A stretch of 64,000 nucleotides of DNA from Haberlea rhodopensis (taxonomy: Eukaryota; Streptophyta; Magnoliopsida; Lamiales; Gesneriaceae): assembly GCA_907163345.1 (NCBI GenBank), contig CAJQUN010000931.1, positions 62,001-126,000 of the forward strand. The letters run 5' to 3'. A program made the position numbers and the translations under genes. The notes beneath the pieces were generated by a model. That model was not told the origin of the DNA. It was given only the letters and a program-made list of their open reading frames with translations, and did no database searches. Shown one piece after another: positions 49,724 through 62,497 of the stretch (positions within the stretch are counted from its first letter, which is position 1; each line of letters opens with the position of its first letter).

Positions 49724-52573
49724 TTCTGGTGCTTCTTTATCCAATAAAATGGTTTGTTAAATAAAACATAAAAAAAACTAATTAACTTTCACCCTTATAA
49801 GTTAAACCAATCCATAAAACAATATTGTATTAAATTAAAAGTCAATCGCTCTCTACATGAATCAATCGACTCGTAAACACGTCAAATTTATTCACATTTA
49901 TTCTTACGATTCTCGGATAGGACCATTCACGTGACCATGCATCGTGAGTGAGAAAATAACTACTTGTTATTCAATTTCAATATTCATCTTCTTATTCTTG
50001 GGGGCGCTCATTATTAGAGAATAAATAATAAATTCTACAAGCTCGAGTTTTTAGATGATACAATATTCCTTATGGTATTAAAGCATCTGGCTAACACCGA
50101 TGTGGTGCATTCAAAACTCATAAATAACAACTCCACCCAGATGAAAATATCTTATTGATAGGCATTCCGAAAAAAACAAAGAAACATGCCGGCCTATAAG
50201 CGAAGGGGAAGTGTTAGATAACAAATAATAAATTGTCTAATCTCTCTATAAGCTCCGATAAGACGGCAATTCAGCATGCATGTGTGTATGTATATATTAC
50301 ATACGTAACATATATGTTACTTATCACGAATTCTACCATATTTTGAGTTGATTGATAGGTCATGTACATCTTGCAGGAGCAGATGAAAGAATATTGATGG
50401 CTTATATGTATAAATTAGAGTTTATACGTAGATTTTACTCTCAAAAAAAAAATTTACATAGACTAATTCAACGTATAAAGCAGGTAAACACCATTAAATG
50501 TTTTAGATGAAGTTGGCATGGTAATGGTGGCGCAACGTGGAGCAACTTCGCAATGGCTGTCATTGGGACACTTAATTACGACCTTAGCAGGCAACAGACA
50601 ATAGCTAGCTAGGAATTAGGAACCCATCTTAATTAATTAATTTCATTGGAAGGTCGACCAATTAGTCGGGCAAGCATATACTAAAGTTAAAATCATACCA
50701 GATCCCAGATCCATCATGTATGGGAGAAACTCCATCCAAGAGTAAATGGCTGCACCCCATGAATTTCCCGCAGACATCAGCTAGAATAGTCTATCTTTAT
50801 TAATTTTTTTAGAATTTTATATATAATTTTTAAATTTAATTAGTTTGTTGAAATAGTACATTTCAGACATGGGCATAATTCTCGGCTCAAAAGAAAGAAA
50901 GATTAAAAAAAAATAAGAATATTGAATATGGGTAGGAAGAAGCTGGCCTTGCCTTGCTAATGAACTTTTGGCAGCCTTTCTTCTGGACCTCTCCTTTGGG
51001 ATCCCTTCCGATGGTAGATCGAAGCAGAGCTTTTGCCCTGGCTCCCATACATCCAAGGAGAGCCATTAATAATGCACTAATACTACTGTCTTTAATTGTT
51101 CCTTATAGCTCTATAGAAAACCCTAAAAGACCCATTTAAACCCTCTAAAGGCTTCTTCAAGGTAGCAGCCTTAAAGAGATACTATACGTTATGTCGCGTG
51201 AATATTCGGGCATGTTGCGTTTTCAGTATATCACGTTAGAACATGATTATTTGCTCTGAGAAGATAGATTTCTGATTAATCTATATTATAATTTGTCCGT
51301 TGAAGTTTTGTGTGATATTATGTCAGAAAACTTTGGGTTTGTGCTATCAAATATCTCCATCGCAGCAATGAAGTGAAGCTTAACACCCCAACACAGACAG
51401 AATTGGTCTTTTCGACTTTTATTACGGGGAAGAGCAGGCAAGCTACGGCTTCAAAGCCAAGCCCCTAAACCTCCAGATCCCTTTCTTCGGAATTCATTCG
51501 AGTAGTTTCATGATAAATTATTTTAATTGAATACATGTATCCATATACATACAAGCGATGAGTCGTGATACTAGCAATGCAAGTAAATAGAAAATAAATA
51601 CACCATTCTCATGATAAATATGATCATTCTAATAAACTTCTCGTACAAAAAATAAAAAATAAGGATAATTTTTTAGAATGCCCTATGAAAAATACGAAAA
51701 TGTGACCTTCTTTTCCCCTTTCTCTATAAATGGCCACTGGAATGATATAGCGAACGGTGGAGCTAATAAAAATTACTTCTTGTTAGTGGTTTCATGCTAG
51801 TAGTTTAGTGGGAATTCCTTATGCGCACAATTATTGGTTTTGCAATCCTTCCTTAAAAAAATGGTATAATTGTGACCGTACTTTAGAAATATTGTTTTTG
51901 AAAAGCCTTTTTGAAATAAATACCCATCCATGCCCAATACCGGGGAATTTTTGCATGTACCGGATGTGGGTTCAGTGCATGCACAGACATATAAATATAT
52001 GTATAATGTATCTATATTTGTACGTGTGTGTGGTTGCATGAAACAACGGGGCTCACACCCCCGATGTATACATAAATTTTTCCCCAATACCCCACACGCA
52101 AGTGGACCCTCTCCTTTCCCATGGAATTCACATCCATCTAAGTTCAAATATACGATCAAAACAATGTTTCACGTGGCATAAATTATTTTATTTATTTTGT
52201 TTTTCCCTAAAAAAACATTTTTTATTCACAAATTGTATAGACAATACTTTATACGGTTTGACTAAGAACTTTATTTTATTATTAGATAGGTACTATTTTA
52301 GAATGAAACAAAATCTATCAAATATATCCAAAGGTAAATACACCAATATATATATGATTTGAGTGTTTAAGAAGTAAAATATTCATACAATACTGCAGAC
52401 ATCTTAATCTTACTTTGTCCGAAATTCATGCACTAAATCAACTCTCATTTTTTTGTTATTCTCATTACCGACTCTTCTCCAAGAAACACATAATAGAAAT
52501 CTCGAAAACAAAAGGGTTTCTTCGGTTTAGTTTGGTTCCATAAATCAAATATTGTTTGTTATAGCAAGAAAAA
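49724..52573. other. Gene-free spacer upstream of the second Aux/IAA
   Basis: No supported gene. Minus-strand ORFs around 50870-51170 overlap in different frames (one starts with an ATG reading MALLGCMGARAKALL) and match nothing I know. The last few hundred bases before 52574 are presumably promoter and 5' UTR; I see no TGTCTC element there. Confidence 0.4.
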
Positions 52574-53434
52574 ATGAATGATCTTAACTTCAAGGCAACT
52601 GAACTGAAATTGGGATTACCAGGCACGGATGAATATGAAGAAATGGTGAAAACTCAAAAGAACAACAAGCGTGCGTCGCCTGAATCAAATAGCGGATCAG
52701 AGATCGTTTCTTCTGCAAAATCCAGGGAGCCCGAAATCCCACCTGCACCCAAGTAAGAGATCCATTTCCTCTCATCTTTTAGCCGCGGGATCATAATTTA
52801 CTAACTGATTTCTTTGGCTGGTGATTTATTATTGGCTCCAGGGCACATATAGTAGGGTGGCCGCCGGTGAGGTCTACAGTAAAAACAATGTCCAGACGAA
52901 GAAACATACTGAATCTGAACCTGGGATTTACGTGAAAGTAAGCATGGATGGTGCCCCTTACCTTAGAAAGATCGATCTCAAATTTTACAATGTATACTCA
53001 CAACTCCTCCACGCTCTGGAGAATAAGTTCAAACTCTCCTCAGGTAGGGACATATATAAATTCATATATCTTCTTTGTGGTTAGTAACGATTCTTGGGAT
53101 TGCTCTCAACACATGGTGTGTGGTGTGATTTTGGTTGATTAGGGGAATATTCAGAGAGGGAACGGTACAAAGGATCAGAATATTCACCTGCATATGAAGA
53201 TAAAGATGGCGATTTGATGCTTGTTGGAGATGTTCCATGGGAGTGAGTTTCCTGTTCCCACTTCAAATATCTCCTAACTTTACATATATATAAAAACAAC
53301 ATAATTGAATATGTAATTGTTCCATGCACAACATATTATTTTGCAGTATGTTCAAGTCATCCTGCAAGAAACCGAGGATCATTAGAGGGTCAGAAGCCAA
53401 AGGATTAGGCTTTTGGGGTATGAGAGAATCATGA
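52574..53434 (+). pseudogene. Aux/IAA gene, IAA1/2/3/4 type, with a one-base frame break
   Basis: Exons 52574-52752, 52842-53043, 53143-53242, 53347-53434. Exon 1 has domain I, ATELKLGLPGTDEYEE. Exon 2 starts AHIVGWPPVRS (degron) in frame. One T is then missing (GTGAGGTCTACAG, about 52870-52882), so the following YSKNNVQTKKHTESE and KVSMDGAPYLRKIDLKFY are in another frame. Exon 2 is 202 nt where phase demands 203. With the missing base counted the gene would give 189 residues, the usual length. Domain III/IV sequence is otherwise preserved (GEYSEREYKG-like, YEDKDGDLMLVGDVPW, MFKSSCKK), though KKPRIIRGS departs from the usual KRLRIMKGS. As written, translation ends soon after the degron. Either a young pseudogene, an allele, or a base error. 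Confidence 0.85.
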
Positions 53435-54544
53435 TTACGACAAGAGTTCACCAAGCACTCTAGATTTTGAAGTTCCTTTGTATGCAACAATTGTAGGCAG
53501 CCTCTCAACTGGGATGATGCTTAATCGAAAGAAGATATGTAGATATTATAGTTTTATATACCATTTATAAAATATTATTTTGCTTTTGAGATATTTTGAT
53601 TTTATTGTTTTGCTTGTAAATCCAAATGCAATCAATTGTACAAAGATACGCATATGTACATACTTAGTATTTAATTTTTTGTCATGTTTTCTTCATACAA
53701 GAAAGCATTGTGATCTTGTTATATGCATTTGTTGGAAAAGAGAATACAAAGGAATCAGGATTGTTGAATTAATGTTTCTATCCAAAACTATCAAATGTTG
53801 CATACTTACAATATATATATGAAAAACATTAACCATAATATTTCTAAAAGATCAGTCGCCACCATTTGTCATTTATTTGACATCAACAAAAAAATCAAAT
53901 TAATTAAAAAATCGATTAGCAAAATGACCACAATACCAATGACCTACGCAGAAGGTATTGCTGATTACAAAATTACCCTTTTTACAAAAAAAACAACTAA
54001 TTAAAAATTCGACAAGCTCCAAAAAAATGATTTAAATAAAAAAAAAGTATGCAATAATTTACAAAATAAACACTGTATAAGCACATAACACATAGTAGCA
54101 TTCCAAGAAACAGACAATTCTAGGCCCAAAAACCGGTTCCGGTTGGAACCGGTACAGTCGGACCCAAACTGGACTATTGGATCGGGGGTTCCGAAAAGGG
54201 ACGAAGCAGGATTTTGTGTTTTGTTGGGCTAAATAAAAAAAAATCTGGAGTGAAACTGTCTACCCTGATATGATCTCTGTGGAGATTGCACCTCGGGTAT
54301 GACAATTATATTGTCGGCAAGTAAAATATAAGAATTAAATAAAAAGATATTATGACTTGAAAAGCGTACTCTCAATTTCTATCTCAACATTCATAATCCA
54401 TAATATGTACGCTTCAACAACTCCACGCTTGAAAAAAATTACAATTTCACAATATATATTCCACTCTTATCAAAACATATACATATATACAGTCTTCTGC
54501 TTTCTGAAAAAATAGAGGAAATATAGATAAGAGAGCAGAACAAG

Positions 54545-54664
54545 TCAAAAGTTAAAAACAAAATACAGGATTTGCTCCATCTTGGCCACAAGGAGGAGCT
54601 CGTTGACCACAAAGTTGAAGAATATTCCGACAGCAAGAGTAAAGAGGAGCACATAAGTGGCCAT
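54545..54664 (-). CDS. Possible 39-residue single-span membrane peptide
   Basis: An ATG-initiated ORF reads MATYVLLFTLAVGIFFNFVV and continues NELLLVAKMEQILYFVF. It has one strong transmembrane segment and a charged NEL...AKMEQ region. It lies between two CCGG-rich patches. No family is recognised and no intron or UTR evidence is visible; a chance ORF is quite possible. Confidence 0.25.
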   Translation of the reverse strand: MATYVLLFTLAVGIFFNFVVNELLLVAKMEQILYFVFNF

Positions 54665-55074
54665 TTAACAAAGTTTATGCACAAAATGAAGAAGAAGGCT
54701 AAGAAGAAACTATTTGTAGGTGGGCATGGCGGAAAGTGAAAAGAAAATGGTTGGGCTAGCCTGGGCTTCACCTTATGTTTCGTCCCTGGTTCCGAATCGG
54801 ATTGGTTCCATGGTTTGGGCCATGGAACCGGAACCGGACCAATCCGTTTCGGATGCCGATTGGTTTGGTTCCCCTCTTATGCAATCCGGGACCGGTTGGA
54901 TCCGGTCCGAATCCGGTCCAATCCGGCCCGTGAACAACATGCTCCTTTTAAGAAAACCTTCATTTTATTGTGTTCGTAAACATATTCAAATACAATAGAT
55001 AAATTCTTTATTTAACAGTTTCTTGCTGTGGTCCATCAACATATCAAAATAGGTAGGATAAACGAAAACGAAAA

Positions 55075-55077
<3 letters not shown>

Positions 55078-55105
<28 letters not shown>
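55078..55105. repeat. Poly(A) tract
   Basis: About 28 consecutive A after a short A-rich segment, in the 3' flank of the PEC gene. Confidence 0.95.
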
Positions 55106-55107
<2 letters not shown>

Positions 55108-55145
55108 ATGAAAGCTGAGAAGTGAGAACTATAAGCAACAAGATT

Positions 55146-58100
55146 TTAGAATACCACTGGTTGCACTCCCTCAAGCTCTGATATCACGATCAACGAGTCA
55201 CGAGAGTCGAGAGTTAGAGGCTCGGTCTTTGGAATTGGGTTGATAACCTACAGTATTGAAACAGGGCATCGATCTACAGTTATCATTTCAATAAATTAAC
55301 CAAAGAGGGGCAGGCAAGCTACCTTCTTGTTGTTTTTCACGTAACCAATAGCAACTTCTCTTCGTAGATATGCTCTTTCCAATAGCTCGTTAAATGTGGG
55401 ATTTTCGCCTTCTTTTTTGTACAGACCGATATCCTGTCAAAAAATGAAGAACAATCCCATGAAGCTACATACTGTATTGTTTGACACTTGAAAAGATCAA
55501 TTCATGTTTCAAGTTTGAATACGATAGATCATAAACATCGAACTGAATGTTTTTAAACCTTAACGTATATTTCATCCCCCTCTGCATTAAGAATGTCTTT
55601 CCAAACCTCGTTCAACTCGCTATTCTCTGTCACTGCCAAAAAAAATGGGACTATTAATATCAGCTTGATGCCACGAAGAATTTTTTGTTCCAATGAAGAA
55701 GAAACAAGAATCTCTAAACCTTGGGCTGTCACAAGGCTCATTACTTCCTCCGCCGCAATATACGTGAGGGTTGGTCTGATTCTTGCAATCTATGAACCAA
55801 GGAGATTTAGCTATCAGCAATTTCTTTAAGAAGTGGCTGTATAAAAGCAGCGTAGTGTGTGGCTGCATTAAAATCACTTTAGGTTCTTGGAAAAAAAATT
55901 ACTTGTTTTCCCATTTTTGAATCAACAATTTCGACAACAAGATTCTGCACCTGCAAGATTTATTGAATAACTTGAAAAACATGAGATAAATTATTGCATT
56001 TCATGCGGAAAACAAATGTTGGACAAAGTAAAAAAGTTTCGTGAATTATTAATGAACAGTACCTTCACTCCAAGTTTACCACATATAATTTCAGCTAGAA
56101 GAAGAGAATATGCGGAGTTTTTGTCTGTCCTTGATGGATCTATAAACCATAAAACGACAAGAAAATAAACTCAAATAAAAACTTGAGCTAGATTAATCCA
56201 AATCGACATTAGAAGCCTTACCTCCAATTTGCCACTCTCTATCAGATATCACGACAATTGAAAATGGAACCTCTTCTTTCTTAAACACCCCTTGAAAGTT
56301 AACAATGGTTTCTTCTAAAGTTAGATGATCCATTGGATTTCCAATCTGTGAGGAATGATACCATACAATTGGAAACGACGGTGAATAAAATACGTTTTCA
56401 TAAAACTTGATTTAATATAATGACATACTTAGAGTGTGGTATAGTTTTACCCGGTGAGAAACTTTAACATTTTTGAGTTTCCTCTGACCAGCAAGATTGC
56501 TTGCCTTATTTCTCTCATCCAGTGGAACGTCTGACAGAATTTCCTGCACTTACGTATCAATATAAGAACAAATTTGAGATTTAAAAAAATTAACATTTTA
56601 CCAGAGAAATATAAGATACAGAAACAGGCAAAAGGTTTAATGGAAAATACCAACACGCTGCCCGGTCCAAGGTAATTGTCATATTCTTCGATCATTTTTA
56701 CAACATCATGGCGCCATCCAAGCACTAATATGCATTCTTTTGGACCTAGTGACCAATCCGAGGCCTTCATGAAAATGTTCAAACAAAATCAACACTTCAG
56801 CCAAGAAATGAACAATAACGGCAGTTATTCTTCATTTGGTCAGGCGTACCTTGGAACCTGATTTTTTTGGTCTTCCCACTATATTCTGTAGCCTCTCTTT
56901 TGTATCATCAGATACTCGGCTTTGAATTACATTTCTTTGATTTATGGCTTCAAGAACATTGGTCGAGCTATCATTTTCTTGCGGATATGAGAGTCTTGGT
57001 TTCTTCGTTCCATGTATAGGTGCGATAAACAACACCTACATGTACAATGTAAATGTTTTTTACACAGGCTAGAGTGTGGAAAGGAAAACCAAATTCCAAT
57101 TTAGAAGACTTTAACATGATTTTGAACATATATTCACAGCATGGTTGCAAGAGAATCAAACCCATAGTCCTTACTGTAAATTAGTACGAAATTATTAGCT
57201 ATCAGCAAGATTTACATACCTTGTCAGTTACTTCCAAAATTTCATCGTCATTTGGGTGAAAAATAACCCTTCCGTCTCGATAAAGCCCACAAACAACTGC
57301 CTGAAAAAGGTGAATCAAACAAGAATTTAACAAAAAAATCAGAGACTCAGAAACCTAAAAACTGAATCAAATTATCAAAACCACCTACAGACTGGCCATA
57401 CCTCTTGAAACCCACACCTCAATTGCCTGTAAGTTAGTCCTGCTAAATTAGGAAAGTTGCAAAGATTGAACACATTTTCTGCCATATTGAGATATCCGTG
57501 GTCAGAAATTAGCAGAAGCATTAAAGTCAATAAGAAAGCAAGATGTCATTCACATCCCACGTTTTGACGATTCAAGAGAAATAACCATTTTATTTCAATT
57601 TCCTAAAGCCCCGACAATAATTGTTCCAAAGACAGCAAATATAGCTAAAGAAGTACGCCAAGATAACTATTAAGCCAAAGAAAAGAAAGAAAACGGAATT
57701 ACTTCGATAGTTGAGCAAGTGTTTGTATATCTTTATTAGCCCTTTTTGTCTAGAACACTGAACAAATAATTTGGATGCAACATTTTCCACAGGCTCCACT
57801 TTCAATCCTGAGATTGATTTTAAAAGCTGACACGTGTCTGCACTCGAGACCTGTATCACAAACGAGAGTAAAACTTTCCAACTCATAATGTAGAAAGAGA
57901 CCATCCATATGCAACTAACCTCAACGATAGTAGGCACAGAGGCCATCGTAAGAAGGGGTTGAAGAGCAAGTACTGCTAGAAATGCATCCGTTTCAACTTC
58001 ATACCTAACAAAGTAAAGATTTGACACAAACAACTAAGCCAGATTTAGCTTTAGCGTTCAGATTTTGTAAAATCAAATGCATCAAAAACAATATCTCGAC

Positions 58101-61100
58101 AATAGACACAAGAGCCATATAGTACAAGCCTTGTTATAAGTCATAAATGAAGAAAAGAGTTGGGAAAATTAACTTCACTGTTGAAATGTTGTGGGTAAGA
58201 TGTGCATTCTCAAATTCACTACCGTGATTTTAAGGAGCTGAGAACCCAAGTTTTATTGCCAGAGCCTTCTTAATTTATAATCGAACTCAGTGAAAATACT
58301 AAAAATATAAACTAATTTTATAAGCTGTTGTCACTCACATGTCCATTGAATTAAACAAGTTATCCAGGACCAATAATGTTCTTACCGATCTCCCTTTGTT
58401 GGTAATATGATTATGGCACGAGCCTTACTTGCTGCAGCTCTTTCAAATGACTTAGTCAAGCTTAGACTACAACTGCACCAATAGATGTTAAGTCAGGAGT
58501 AAAGTCGACAACTACAAAAGACTGCTTAATTCAAGATCTTTAGATTATTTAGAAGAATACTGGATCATTAAAGAATTCAATTTGTCTTGCCTCCTCTGAG
58601 AAAATGTAACTTAAAACATCATGAGAAAAAATAACCGGAATTGAAAATAAAATGAACTAGGAAAACAATAAATATTTCCAATATTGATTGGAAATATGCT
58701 TCTGAACTGTGATATAAAATTAGTCAGTTCCATAGATGTTCATTGAAACACAGATTATAAAGGTGCTCCAAGTTTTACTTTTAGCCATCTGTGAATAAAA
58801 ATCGCAAAACAATTCAGAAATATGTACAGCATACCCTCGTGTTAAAGCAACAGACTGACATTACGAGGACAAGAATAAGAATTTTCAAGCATAAAACTGA
58901 ATCAGTGTGTTATCTATGAACTAGTAATTTGTAACATTCAAAATCAAACAAAACAGGAATAATCATGCATAAACACTAAGGACTTATTTAATCTCATCCT
59001 CCTCTAGGCACCTAGCAGCTAACACCCACATGAAAAGTTCAAGCTTTTCCCATATGTGATCAGGTCACTGTTATCTCTTTGATAATTAGGTGACAATAAG
59101 AAGAATCCATGGCCTAATACCATAGATATTCTTACATATAGTTAGGACAATCAATAAATATTCCCTACTTAGACATTTGTAACTACACACTGATGATTTC
59201 AGGAAATGAACCGCATGCAAGCATGTCTTTAGGTATTCGATTAAGAAAGGTGGCTCACACCATCTCTAGGCGGAGTGCTTGTCTGCATCTGATAGCAAAC
59301 AATGTACCTTTTTGTTAGAATATCGATATGATACAGATCTTTAGCTATATTATCAGCAACTTTATCCATCTGTTTCCTTGGAAGGTCCGACAAAAGTAGG
59401 ATTCTCTGTCTCCTGAAACATGTCTTTAGATAATGAAAGATGATGCATTGTCTTAACACAGTGTCTGAATATCAATATTCGTGAATCAATTACCTAGCTG
59501 TAGCAGTGCCTAAACGAACAGAAAATTCGTGATGCTTATTTATCTGCTTCAAGATAAAACTTAGACGACTGTTAATTCCACAAATGATTATGTGATCAGT
59601 CTCCAAAACTTGCATCTGTGCCCCTTCTCTGAGCCTTTGCATGTTATGCTGCCAAAATGCTAATCAGAGATACAACTTTCCAACTAATCTTTCATAAGAA
59701 CACAGTATATTATCGGCTTACCCTAAACTGTTCAGTCATGGTGCTCAATAGCCGAGAATAGAATAGTATGCCCCATATAGCAAGAAGAAAGCCAATAACA
59801 CGTTCAATCCGAGTTCTTTGCTGTAGTTGAAGTCAAAGAATAATTTTTAACAGTAAACGTTACTACCCCAGTGTTTTTTAAGCAATACGGGAGAGTTGCA
59901 TTTTATCAAGTGACAAGAGCAAATTGGCAAAGATGGATCACACTTTCAGGTGAGTTGATGATGAACACAGACATGCCCAAGCCTCCCAAAAGCAATCCTC
60001 AAGAGACTGAGTGCCACCCCTGTACTTCTCCAATATATACATTTCGAAATCAGAAAAGATGAGATTCTAAAAGTAAAAAGATTATAGTGGCACCAACCAT
60101 AAGTAGATTATATTTAACAAAATGAATCAGATAAAGAAAGGATCGGTCACTATTAAGGCAGCAGAAAATACGTGAAAAAACGTACGTACACACACAGCTC
60201 AAGTTAACTTCTTAAAACTCAAACAATGAATTCGAACTTATGAAGTTTATGGTGGAGCCATAAAACAATTCCATAAAATTCAATGACACAGGAACTTTTA
60301 GTTATGAAATTGGAAATTATTTCTGTCAGAAAGATTAATTGTATAAAGAATGCTTGGAAACAAAAATGAAGAACATGCCTAATTGAACAGAGATGTCATT
60401 GACAAAAAGGCAAGCTGCATTCTGACTTCTGACAACACAAATTAGCTAACAAAATTACGCGGAAGAGTTTATGGTTGGCTTCCAACACATGGAAGCTGAT
60501 CTGGTTTTAAATATATACAAGTATAAATTAATAAAAGTGTACAAGATTTAGCTCATTTACCACATAAACACGTATAGTAGTACCAAGTAACTTAATAAAT
60601 TTCACAAAATCCTTGGGGTAAATAAGTAATCAAATAACTAAATGAAGGTTCAAACATATTTACAGCATCAAGTGTAACAGTTTCATGTCTTTATGTAAAA
60701 TGACTTTTCTTTTCTTCAATCTCCTTTTTCAGGGTGAAACTCATGCATAGTTCTGAATAATGCTGGTGATAATAAAAGAATAGAAATTTCTGCAACAAAA
60801 GACACAAGACCGTTTCAGTTTCAATAGTAAATTCATGAATGAATACATTTAAATTACTTCCATGTTCTTCAGTTCTTTTTATAGTATAGTATCCAAACAA
60901 AAGTAAGAAAGACTCTGCATAACTTTAGACTGTACAATTTAAACATATAATCATAACTACTCGATAGTGTATTTCAAATTAATAATCAACGCAACCTGAA
61001 CTTGAAGAAGAGGAAACCACCAATGATAACAAATGAGAAGCATGCCGCAAGGAGCACAATAAAAAACCTGCAAGAATCAAAATTGTGCACTTCTGTGAAC

Positions 61101-62497
61101 CAGTTCAATAAATTACATAAGGTCAAATCAAGAATGCTAGCAAGACAGCACAGGTAGAAACAAGTTCTATGTGTTTTCCTTCACACAAGTGTGTGGAACA
61201 AAGCACATAATCGGTAAATCTTTATTTAATTGGATTGAACCTAAAACTTGAAGAACTGTAAGATCAGGTTATCAAATTCATATTGTAACTGAACAAAATT
61301 CACTATCCCGTCTCATACAACAAAACTCTATTTACAAGACTTCATTTAACTGGTAAATTATTATTACAGGCATAATTTCAAATGGCAGGCAAACCAACAG
61401 AAATCTTACAATCAATCTTCTTATAAATTCAATTTATTAAAGGACTAGATTGTGCTTTAGGACAACCAGCCACTCGTTAGCCATCGATACTTTAAAGAAG
61501 GAAAACTAAAGTGGCGCATAATTCATCAAAATCAAATCATGTATGCACATGCAACACTTTAGATCAACTGTAGACAAGCAACTGACGATAACCTAAAGGC
61601 GGTATTTGCTGTACTTACGTGGCAACATTTCTCTCTAATTGAATGTTGAATAAATAAATTAATCGAGTGAGACTCCATTTGAAATCTTGAAACGAAGGCA
61701 ATGAAACATCCAATCGAAGCGGTGTTGGTTTAGTAAAGGAGTTAGACATGCAAGCAAAGGGCAAACTTGAAGCTGCAAGCACTTGAATTGCACAACAGAG
61801 TGATACTCGAACAACTTTCATCACCGGCGAGTTGCTATATAAATGCATCAATCTGACTAAAAAACAACATGAGAGGGATGCCGCCAGGAGTTTAGATCTA
61901 ACATACTGCACAGGCTACAATACCAATCAATTATCAGTCACACTGACTGAAAGACAGACAAGAAGTTACAGAAATCCCAAAGATTCTCTGTTTATACAAA
62001 AAAAATCAGCTCAAACTCAAGTTTACTTGCATTTTTGTTCTATTCATGCAATCTCATTAAAAAAAATTATTTTGGACCATTAAAACAACTTAAGTTCTAA
62101 GCTGATGGCCATTATTAGAAAGCGCAAACCTTAGGGCCATTAATCGCATCCTTCTGCGGGAGTTTATCATTTTCACTGATGGAAACATGGGTTTTCCTTG
62201 AAGGATTCAACTTATCCAATGTTATTCCGGAAATTATCTTCCATTGCTCTGGGAATAGATCATAGCAAAAATAAGTAGCACATAACCGATCAACTACAAT
62301 GGAAAACACTTGTCGGCTTTTCTGCTGCCCCTCTGATTACAGAAATTAACATGATAATCACTAGGAAAACTAGCAGTGCAGATTATTGTCAACAGTTAAA
62401 TTGATGAAGCTTGGACTTAACAATAAGTACACGAGGATTAAAGCTCACCTCTGTTGTTTATTAAGAAATACTGTACATGAAAAGGTGAAATTGGCAT
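55146..62497 (-). CDS. PEC: Plastid-envelope ion channel, PEC/POLLUX-like (castor-pollux family)
   Basis: Exons (5' to 3'): 62497-62449, 62332-62130, 61905-61619, 61067-61001, 60027-59944, 59820-59722, 59648-59494, 59412-59308, 58466-58386, 58004-57920, 57850-57703, 57478-57402, 57300-57220, 57035-56850, 56764-56651, 56543-56451, 56345-56222, 56139-56063, 55950-55903, 55789-55720, 55632-55559, 55433-55323, 55247-55146; about 839 residues. Membrane segments: VVRVSLCCAIQVLAA, FIVLLAACFSFVIIGGFLFF, RVIGFLLAIWGILFY. The soluble part has RCK-like folds: HIIICGINSRLSFILKQ, ILLLSDLPRKQMDKVADN, ECILVLGWRHDVVKMIEEYD, ISDREWQIGDPSRTDKNSAY, SELNEVWKDILNAEGDEIYV. PEC proteins move cations across the chloroplast envelope. 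The start MPISPFHVQYF is the third ATG of the first exon and the only one in phase; two out-of-frame ATGs precede it. The exon 4/5 junction lacks an in-phase GT-AG pair. Confidence 0.88.

Larger units (their letters stand above)
53435..55145. other. Spacer between Aux/IAA and PEC genes
   Basis: It contains two CCGGTT-rich patches (54130-54200 and 54790-54935) resembling the hAT MITE at 17.2 kb, but I cannot find matched ends. A small hydrophobic ORF lies at 54545-54664 and a poly(A) tract at 55078-55105. Confidence 0.45.

Noticed and set aside
50817..51170. Minus-strand small gene around 50.8-51.2 kb
   Set aside because: Several overlapping short ORFs in different frames, no family match, and no splice pattern that joins them.
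54121..54935. Second hAT MITE
   Set aside because: CCGGTT-rich patches are present at both sides, but terminal inverted repeats and an 8-bp duplication could not be matched.
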